Below are positions 1 to 4,180 of a stretch of DNA of 10,528 nucleotides, in pieces. The position numbers and the translations under genes were made by a program. This stretch comes from Planctomycetaceae bacterium UBA4732 (GTDB lineage Bacteria; Planctomycetota; Planctomycetia; Gemmatales; Gemmataceae). Numbering within the stretch: the stretch's first letter is position 1; each line of letters starts with the position of its first letter. The notes under the pieces are model-generated. The model made no database searches. It was not told the origin of the DNA and saw nothing but the letters and a program-made list of their open reading frames with translations. The DNA is taken from NCBI GenBank assembly GCA_002404095.1, contig DHJA01000034.1, positions 600 through 11,127 on the forward strand, read 5' to 3'.

Positions 1-1
1 C

Positions 2-118
2 GTCACCGTCGCGCTCGGCGTGAACGCGACGGTGATCGAGCGTACCGGCGGTGGTGTGGACATTGTCAAGCCATATACCCTCAACGCGAAGGAGGGCGCA
101 GCGACGCGGACAGAATAA
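2..118 (+). CDS. C-terminal end of an unidentified protein (5' partial)
   Basis: The window opens inside a plus-strand reading frame that ends with TAA at 116-118. The visible 38 residues run from VTVALGVNATVIERTGG to a hydrophilic tail ending ATRTE. Codon third positions are nearly all G or C, which fits real coding sequence in this GC-rich genome. A strong hairpin starts 13 bases after the stop, as expected at a gene end. The fragment has no motif I recognise, so no function is given. It converges on cas7 and shows no link to the CRISPR operon. Frame 1 is also open across this stretch, so the frame choice rests on codon use and the terminator. Confidence 0.55.
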   Translation, partial: VTVALGVNATVIERTGGGVDIVKPYTLNAKEGAATRTE

Positions 119-130
119 GAGGTGGTTAAG

Positions 131-164
131 GGCCGACAGCGACGGGTAATCGTCGCTGTCGGCC
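131..164. terminator. Perfect 14-bp hairpin between convergent genes
   Basis: GGCCGACAGCGACG (131-144) is followed by the 6-nt loop GGTAAT and its exact reverse complement (151-164). It lies between the stop of the plus-strand partial gene (118) and the stop of cas7 on the minus strand (197), so it can end transcription from both sides. Neither side has a clear T run, so rho-independent termination is inferred from stem strength and position. The arm core GGCCGACA recurs in another hairpin at 6973-7014. Confidence 0.65.
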
Positions 165-196
165 GAGGGAATGACCGGCAAGGCGGTAGACATGGT

Positions 197-1150
197 TCAC
201 CCCACCATGCGGTGCAGCGTGACGCCCGCCGGCAGGTTGGCGTCTTGAATCCTAATGCGATCCTTGTAGTCCGAAAAGCTCCGCGGCGCGGCTTCGCCGC
301 CCAGCGCGGAAAACTCGATGCGGTCGAACAATTCATGGGTCGGCGCGTTGCCTAGAGGCGAGGAGTGTTCAAAGACGTATAGCCCGCGCGTGGCCATCAG
401 GCCGCGGCTGGCCGAGCGGTCGATCTCCCACATTGTCCCTCGCAGCGATTGCCACAGGAGTTCCAAGTCGCCGAAGGTAAAGCCGGTGTCGCGCGCCAGG
501 TACGGGTTTACGAATCCGTATCCGCGATAGAGGCCGTAGGGGATAGTGTTTTTGCGGCCCATCGTGCCGGTGATCGAGCCGTCCTTTAGCACCTGAGCCT
601 TCGCGTCGTCCTCCGTCGTCACTGACTTACGGGTGATGGCGAACTCCAGGGGTACGACCGGGTCGATGGAGCGGGCGAATGTCAACTGCACCGGGCCGCG
701 GACCTGGCCGCAGTTCACCCCCGTCGTCATTACCGCCCCAAAGCCGCGGATGTCGTAAAAGTTGTCGCACATCCACTTGCGGGCCTTGCCGGTCTTGTCG
801 GACTCGGTCTTGGCGTCCTTGTCCTTTACCTTCTTCTCCTTTTCGCCGCTGCCCATTTCGAGCGCGGTATAGGCTCGCTGGTGCTGGAGGTTGAGGACAC
901 GCCGCTCGTACACGCCATCTTGGGTCTGGAAATACAGTTCCATCCTTGGCTTGCCTTCGCCAAGAATGGCCACGGCGTTACGGATTTTGCGCTTCAGGCA
1001 AACGTCGGTGACTAGCCCTTGCAGCGACTGCGGATCGAGGCGCGGCATGTTGCCGGCGTCGGGGTCGCCATTGGGGTTGCCGTCGCTCACGTCGAAAAGG
1101 AACACGAAGTCATACCGGCGGTTGACCACTTCGGTCGGATTGGGAGTCAT
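197..1150 (-). CDS. cas7: Type I-C Cascade backbone protein Cas7 (Csd2)
   Basis: Cas7 is the RAMP-fold subunit that polymerises along the crRNA spacer and forms the Cascade backbone; its thumbs flip out every sixth guide base. The 317-residue product shows the Csd2 signatures: RRYDFVFLFDVSDGNPNGDP near the N-terminus, then GLVTDVCLKRKIRN, then FGAVMTTGVNCGQVRGPVQL and TFARSIDP in the middle, and the YGLYRGYGFVNP region. A lysine- and aspartate-rich loop (EKEKKVKDKDAKTESDK) sits around residues 110-130. I start at ATG 1150-1148 because AAAGGA lies 6 bases upstream and the YDFVFLFD signature follows after 12 residues. A GTG at 1171, overlapping the cas8c stop as GTGA, is the alternative and would add seven residues. 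It is the last gene of the operon, 17 bases after cas8c. Confidence 0.96.
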   Translation of the reverse strand: MTPNPTEVVNRRYDFVFLFDVSDGNPNGDPDAGNMPRLDPQSLQGLVTDVCLKRKIRNAVAILGEGKPRMELYFQTQDGVYERRVLNLQHQRAYTALEMGSGEKEKKVKDKDAKTESDKTGKARKWMCDNFYDIRGFGAVMTTGVNCGQVRGPVQLTFARSIDPVVPLEFAITRKSVTTEDDAKAQVLKDGSITGTMGRKNTIPYGLYRGYGFVNPYLARDTGFTFGDLELLWQSLRGTMWEIDRSASRGLMATRGLYVFEHSSPLGNAPTHELFDRIEFSALGGEAAPRSFSDYKDRIRIQDANLPAGVTLHRMVG

Positions 1151-1167
1151 GGCTTTCCTTTCAGATG

Positions 1168-1593
1168 TCACGAGTTTTGGGTGTCCGATTTATCGCTCTT
1201 TGCCTCCGCCTTAGCGGCCTTCCGCTCGGCGATTTCCTCAAAACGCTTGGCCTTTTGGTGGTAGTAGCCAAGAGCAAAACGACCTTGGTCGCGCAGCGAC
1301 AACTGCCGATCCGGTGGGACCGCCAACTTCTGCGACATCTCGGCCAGCAGTTTGTCGAGGACGACCGCCTGCCCCGGTTTCTCCCCACGAAGCCTGCGTA
1401 GATGGTTCTGAGAGTTGGCGAATAGTCGGCCCAGGACCATCGCGGGGGCGACGCTGAATGTGCCGAAATACTTGTCGGTCACGCTGGAATTCACGTCGCC
1501 TAGGGCGGCATACTGGATTTGCTCAAACACGGACAGCAATCGGCCACAGATGTAGGCCGGATGCGTCTCTTCTTCATTCAAGGTCGCGGTCAC
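1168..1593 (-). CDS. cas11c: Cas11c small subunit from an internal start in cas8c
   Basis: In studied type I-C systems the small subunit Cas11c is made by internal translation of the 3' part of cas8c. It lines the Cascade belly and steadies the R-loop. Here a strong Shine-Dalgarno, AGGAGG (minus strand, 1608-1603), lies inside the cas8c codons 9 bases before an in-frame GTG (1593-1591). Translation from there gives 141 residues starting (V/M)TATLNEEETHPAYICGRLL, which covers the helical C-terminal domain of Cas8c through the RDQGRFALGYYHQ signature to the shared stop. Length and starting point match the internal product described in Desulfovibrio I-C. The RBS and frame are seen directly; translation is inferred. 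Confidence 0.72.
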   Translation of the reverse strand: MTATLNEEETHPAYICGRLLSVFEQIQYAALGDVNSSVTDKYFGTFSVAPAMVLGRLFANSQNHLRRLRGEKPGQAVVLDKLLAEMSQKLAVPPDRQLSLRDQGRFALGYYHQKAKRFEEIAERKAAKAEAKSDKSDTQNS

Positions 1594-2976
1594 GGGAACG
1601 TCCCTCCTCAGGAGAGTAAGTTTGATTAAGGCCATGCGTGCGGGGCGGAAACCATCGCCGCCCTCGACGCGAAGGCGCCCAAGGCAAGCGGCAAGGACGG
1701 AATCGGGAATGGAGTCGCCCTTCAGTGCGGCACGGGCCAGACGCCTGGTGGCGTTCGGGTCCACCCTATCCGCCTCCATAGCAGTGGAAACAACGAGTTG
1801 CCAAAGCGGGAACAGACAAGTTGGTTTCCCCGCTCCATCCCAACGGGCGTCCGCAATCATCAGATCATCAAACCAGCGGCTCAGGTTGGCCTTCGCCACT
1901 GGCAACGGAAGTTCGATGTAGTCGCGTACGACGGCCCGCGCCGCGTTTCCAGACAGGCAAAGCAGGTAAAAGTCGTTGGCGTCAGCCGCACGAGACTCGG
2001 ACCCCGCCGTCGCCGACCGTAACAGCCGCTCGACCTGCGCCGGTTCCGGGGCGTCCAACGCCATCATGTCCGTCGTGTCCGCCGGCTCCCGTGTCCAGAA
2101 CAGGAACAGCACACCGCCGATACGGAGGCTGGTGCGCGGATTGCCCTTTAGCTTGTTGCCTATCAGGGCGTTGACTGCCCTTCCGTAGCCGTCCGCCGCC
2201 CGGTAGCCAATGCCCGCGTTCGCCGTCCCTTCCAGTCCGTAGCTCTCGAAAGCCGCCTTATCGTAAGAGACAAAGCTCACGCCGGTTGGCAGTCCGCCGG
2301 GGACGCCGCTTATCCGAATCGGATGTGTTCTCGGCATCGGACCCACCGTTCCGGTGATCTGGCACAACCCGGTCGGCCCCGCCTCCTCCTTTTGACTCAT
2401 GACGCCGCCATAGAACCGCCGGTACCACTCCCGGATCGCTTCCCGCTCTAGGATTACCTTGTTCCGATCCGGCGCCCAGGCAAACGAGCAACGCTCGCCG
2501 GCCCCCGCTTTAAGACTTTCCAGGTCCGCTTTGATTCGCGCCGCCAAGCCGCCGTCCTCCGCGATCTGACGGCCAAAGGCCAGAAGGGCCGCTAGCGCCT
2601 TGTCGCCCGTAGTCTCCGCAGCTTGACCAATCTGCTTCCAGAATGTTTCTCGGCTACGCCGGCTCTTCTCGTCGTCGGTGATAGGCAGAACGCGCGGCAA
2701 CGTGTCAGCGAAGAAACGGGCGGCGCCGGGGTTATTGGGGCTGTTATGAGGCCGCGGCACGGAAAGCGGCTTGCCCTTATCTGGGACTCGCTTCGGTTCG
2801 CCTCCCTTCTTCCGCGCGGCCAGCAGAATTTCGCCACGCCGCTCCTCGACGCCTAGATACTGGCCGTCGTCGCCAAGTTGAACAATGAAGGGGACGGGCA
2901 TATCCTCGAATGCCGCCTCATCCAGCAGCCCTTCTCCGGGCCGTATTGCTAGCTCATAAAGCCGTTGCAAGATCAT
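1168..2976 (-). CDS. cas8c: Type I-C Cascade large subunit Cas8c (Csd1)
   Basis: Cas8c is the large subunit that reads the PAM, opens the target duplex and later recruits Cas3. The 602-residue product begins MILQRLYELAIRPG, as Csd1 proteins typically do. It carries FWKQIGQAAETTGDKALAAL around residues 110-130, a central LFLFWTREPAD segment, and FYLLCLSGNAARAVVRDYIE further on. The C-terminal domain has HPAYICGRLLSVFEQIQYAA and DQGRFALGYYHQ. The start is ATG 2976-2974, preceded by GGGAGG at 5 bases; an upstream in-frame extension to 3051 would overlap cas5c and has no Csd1-like sequence. Cas5c stops 11 bases upstream and cas7 follows directly, so the genes are co-transcribed. The 3' part also encodes Cas11c. 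Confidence 0.95.
   Translation of the reverse strand: MILQRLYELAIRPGEGLLDEAAFEDMPVPFIVQLGDDGQYLGVEERRGEILLAARKKGGEPKRVPDKGKPLSVPRPHNSPNNPGAARFFADTLPRVLPITDDEKSRRSRETFWKQIGQAAETTGDKALAALLAFGRQIAEDGGLAARIKADLESLKAGAGERCSFAWAPDRNKVILEREAIREWYRRFYGGVMSQKEEAGPTGLCQITGTVGPMPRTHPIRISGVPGGLPTGVSFVSYDKAAFESYGLEGTANAGIGYRAADGYGRAVNALIGNKLKGNPRTSLRIGGVLFLFWTREPADTTDMMALDAPEPAQVERLLRSATAGSESRAADANDFYLLCLSGNAARAVVRDYIELPLPVAKANLSRWFDDLMIADARWDGAGKPTCLFPLWQLVVSTAMEADRVDPNATRRLARAALKGDSIPDSVLAACLGRLRVEGGDGFRPARMALIKLTLLRRDVPVTATLNEEETHPAYICGRLLSVFEQIQYAALGDVNSSVTDKYFGTFSVAPAMVLGRLFANSQNHLRRLRGEKPGQAVVLDKLLAEMSQKLAVPPDRQLSLRDQGRFALGYYHQKAKRFEEIAERKAAKAEAKSDKSDTQNS
1603..1608 (-). promoter_or_regulatory. Internal Shine-Dalgarno for Cas11c
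   Basis: AGGAGG on the minus strand, within TGAGGAGGG, sits 9 bases upstream of the in-frame GTG at 1593. It is the best ribosome-binding sequence I see inside cas8c. It encodes part of Leu-Arg-Arg-Asp, so it is compatible with the Cas8c protein sequence. Confidence 0.7.
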
Positions 2977-2987
2977 CGTCGCCTCCC

Positions 2988-3785
2988 TTAATCCCAGCCC
3001 AGGACTTCGACCGGCGCTTCGCCGTTCGGCCCCGGTCCTTTGGTGTCGCAATGCAGGACGCCCTTATCCACCTTGGCGAAGAAGAATCCCGGCCGGTTCG
3101 CGCCTTTTGGGTCAAAGCGGATGTCATATAGCATCAATCCAAGCGATTCCGACCACCCGGCCAGTGGCTTCTCGCTCCCGTCGGGCGCGGCGAAGTGACA
3201 GGCGAATTCCCGGCATCCGAGGTAAGGACAGTGAAAATACTGGCCCTTCACCACGCGCCGCTGGAACATACCAACGTACTTGGCCGGCGTATCCAGGCCA
3301 TGGTCTTCTTCGTCCTCCGGTTTGGCGCGCGGGCGATTGGCCCGGTTGGTCAGCAGGGGGGTGGCGTCGATGCGATAGGCGACGTGCTGAAGTATGAGGC
3401 TGTTGCGCTGAGTGCGGTTCTGTCCTTGCGCCCCTTCGCGGCCCGCCGAATCAACGAGGTACGGCTCAAACGAGGACGGGCTTTTCATCCAGCCCTCAAC
3501 CGTGCGCGGGGCGATCTTGCCCTGAATCTCATTGCGGCGAATGCCGATGAGGCGGTAAGGCTGTTGCGCCGCTTGTTTAGGGAAGTCGGCGGGAAAGGTC
3601 GGTTCCAAGACCGTGATGCGCCGGACATGCCATGACATCTGCGGCCGGTATACAATGGCATCTAGGACGCCGCGAGCGGCCGATGGCGTCATAAGGGGAT
3701 AGGAGAGCCTTTCCACCTTTAGTTCAGGCCGGGTGAATAGCGCGAACTCGCCCCAGACTTTGACGGAAACGATGTCGGCGGACAC
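2988..3785 (-). CDS. cas5c: Type I-C crRNA-processing endonuclease Cas5c (Cas5d)
   Basis: In type I-C, which lacks Cas6, Cas5c cuts pre-crRNA at the 3' base of the repeat hairpin and then stays bound to the resulting 11-nt 5' handle in Cascade. The 265-residue protein has the family opening VKVWGEFALFTRPELKVERL (residues 8-27), MTPSAARGVLDAI (32-44), and NRTQRNSLILQHVAYRI (123-139). Tyr46 matches the catalytic Tyr46 reported for Bacillus halodurans Cas5d. Where that enzyme has Lys116-His117, this one appears to have Gln133-His134. I start at GTG 3785 because AGGGGG lies 7 bases upstream and the VWGEFALF core follows at once. An ATG at 3827 would add 14 residues overlapping the small ORF. The small ORF stop is only 2 bases upstream, which suggests coupled translation. 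Confidence 0.94.
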   Translation of the reverse strand: MSADIVSVKVWGEFALFTRPELKVERLSYPLMTPSAARGVLDAIVYRPQMSWHVRRITVLEPTFPADFPKQAAQQPYRLIGIRRNEIQGKIAPRTVEGWMKSPSSFEPYLVDSAGREGAQGQNRTQRNSLILQHVAYRIDATPLLTNRANRPRAKPEDEEDHGLDTPAKYVGMFQRRVVKGQYFHCPYLGCREFACHFAAPDGSEKPLAGWSESLGLMLYDIRFDPKGANRPGFFFAKVDKGVLHCDTKGPGPNGEAPVEVLGWD

Positions 3786-3787
3786 AG

Positions 3788-3997
3788 TTAGACCCCCTGA
3801 GTTTGACCGCGTGATAATTTGCCGCACTTGCGAAGGTTCAAGAGGCGCCGAAGGATCTCGTCGTCTTCCATAGCACGGAATTCTTCTGGCAGGATGGCTC
3901 GGAATTCCGTTCGCTTCGCCGCCGAAGTGGCCATCCGATCCACCGACGTATCAAAGGAGGTGTACGCCCGAATCAAAGCATCGTTGAAATCGCTCAT
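3788..3997 (-). CDS. Small unidentified protein, first gene of the cas5c-cas8c-cas7 operon
   Basis: A 69-residue ORF starts at ATG 3997 with AAGGGG six or so bases upstream and ends TAA at 3788, two bases before the cas5c GTG. The protein is soluble and predicted mostly helical. The N-terminal half reads MSDFNDALIRAYTSFDTSVDR, and the C-terminal half is basic, with DDEILRRLLNLRKCGKLSRG. The LLNLRK.G.L.R ending recalls short conserved hypothetical proteins I have seen in many bacteria, but I cannot name a family. It is not Cas11, which is encoded inside cas8c, nor any standard I-C gene. Its place as the leading cistron, just after the guide-targeted promoter, makes a regulatory or accessory role plausible. 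That is inference. Confidence 0.72.
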   Translation of the reverse strand: MSDFNDALIRAYTSFDTSVDRMATSAAKRTEFRAILPEEFRAMEDDEILRRLLNLRKCGKLSRGQTQGV

Positions 3998-4018
3998 CGT
4001 GTCCCCTTGCTCTTAGTT

Positions 4019-4045
4019 TGGCAGCCCTGTTCACTCAGCTACTTA
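4019..4045 (-). promoter_or_regulatory. Pseudo-protospacer: predicted Cascade binding site at the cas5c operon promoter
   Basis: Read on the minus strand from 4045 downward, this stretch matches the pseudo-spacer at 4119-4145. Position 1 differs; positions 2-19 agree except at 6, 12 and 18; from 20 on the match is lost. The bases just before it (4048-4046) read GTT, not the usual I-C PAM TTC. The site starts 4 bases downstream of the -10 box (4054-4049) and spans the expected transcription start, so a bound Cascade should block initiation. Short complementarity plus a poor PAM would favour binding without Cas3 cleavage, as known for CreA/CreR-type guides. Confidence 0.75.
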
Positions 4046-4048
4046 AAC

Positions 4049-4078
4049 AGTATACCGACAGGGGCGGGGGGTAAACAA
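4049..4078 (-). promoter_or_regulatory. Promoter of the small ORF-cas5c-cas8c-cas7 operon
   Basis: On the minus strand, TTGTTT (4078-4073) and TATACT (4054-4049) are separated by 18 bases, a fair match to the sigma-70 -35 and -10 boxes. Transcription would start near 4042, about 45 bases before the small ORF. The -10 overlaps the palindrome GTATAC, which also offers TATACC on the plus strand, so a divergent start for the guide RNA here is possible but weaker. Confidence 0.55.
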
Positions 4079-4083
4079 GCCCT

Positions 4084-4118
4084 TTCGCGCATTTTTTCTC
4101 GTGCGCGCGGATTGAAAT
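4084..4118 (+). repeat. Single degenerate type I-C CRISPR repeat
   Basis: The segment begins TTCGCGC, like the GTCGC start of I-C repeats. It forms the hairpin CGCGCA (4086-4091) with TGCGCG (4102-4107) around a T-rich 10-nt loop, and ends CGGATTGAAAT. Type I-C repeats end TGGATTGAAAC or TGGATTGAAAT, so 10 of the 11 handle bases agree with the latter. The stem is shorter and the loop longer than in true repeats, and there is only one copy. That argues for a derived regulatory element, not a working array. Confidence 0.78.
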
Positions 4119-4145
4119 CAAGTCGCTGATTGAACGGTGTACATT

Positions 4146-4180
4146 GCCGGGCCGGAGTCTTCTCCGGTCCGGCACATTTT
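4146..4180 (+). terminator. Rho-independent terminator of the crRNA-like RNA
   Basis: A 12-bp stem pairs 4146-4157 with 4162-4173 around the loop TCTT, then ACATTTT. One pair is G-U in plus-strand RNA (4151 with 4168) but would be A-C in minus-strand RNA, and the T run lies on the plus side. The element therefore serves the plus-strand RNA best. It also sits just past the cas3 stop on the minus strand and may help end cas3 transcription. Confidence 0.72.

Larger units (their letters stand above)
4084..4180 (+). ncRNA. Predicted crRNA-like regulatory RNA (degenerate repeat, pseudo-spacer, terminator)
   Basis: Three parts follow each other on the plus strand. First is a degenerate I-C repeat (4084-4118). 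Second is a 27-nt pseudo-spacer starting CAAGTCGCTGATTGAACGG (4119-4145). Third is a hairpin terminator (4146-4180). Cas5c would be expected to cut after 4107, leaving the 11-nt handle CGGAUUGAAAU, the guide, and a terminator hairpin in place of the normal downstream repeat hairpin. The guide matches the promoter of the neighbouring cas operon (4045-4027), so the RNA should direct Cascade to silence that operon. Related logic is known from CreA and CreR RNAs of type I systems. No strong plus-strand promoter is visible; TATACC at 4051-4056 is a weak candidate. Expression is not shown by sequence alone. Confidence 0.75.

Noticed and set aside
461..474. TTC followed by CAAGTCGC inside cas7, an 8-base seed match to the pseudo-spacer with a canonical I-C PAM
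   Set aside because: Beyond the seed the match falls apart and it lies within coding sequence with no promoter. An 8-mer match in a window this size is fairly likely by chance, so I keep only the promoter target.
3984..3991. TTGAAATC in the small ORF, same as the end of the degenerate repeat
   Set aside because: Only eight bases agree, there is no hairpin before it, and it is explained by coding sequence.
3788..3997. Small ORF as the Cascade small subunit Cas11
   Set aside because: Too short at 69 residues and without the Cas8c C-terminal signature; an internal start in cas8c already provides Cas11c.
4027..4137. The guide/target pair read as a simple inverted repeat operator for a protein dimer
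   Set aside because: Possible, but half-sites some 75 bases apart would be unusual, and it explains neither the I-C handle directly before one copy nor the six-base mismatch spacing.
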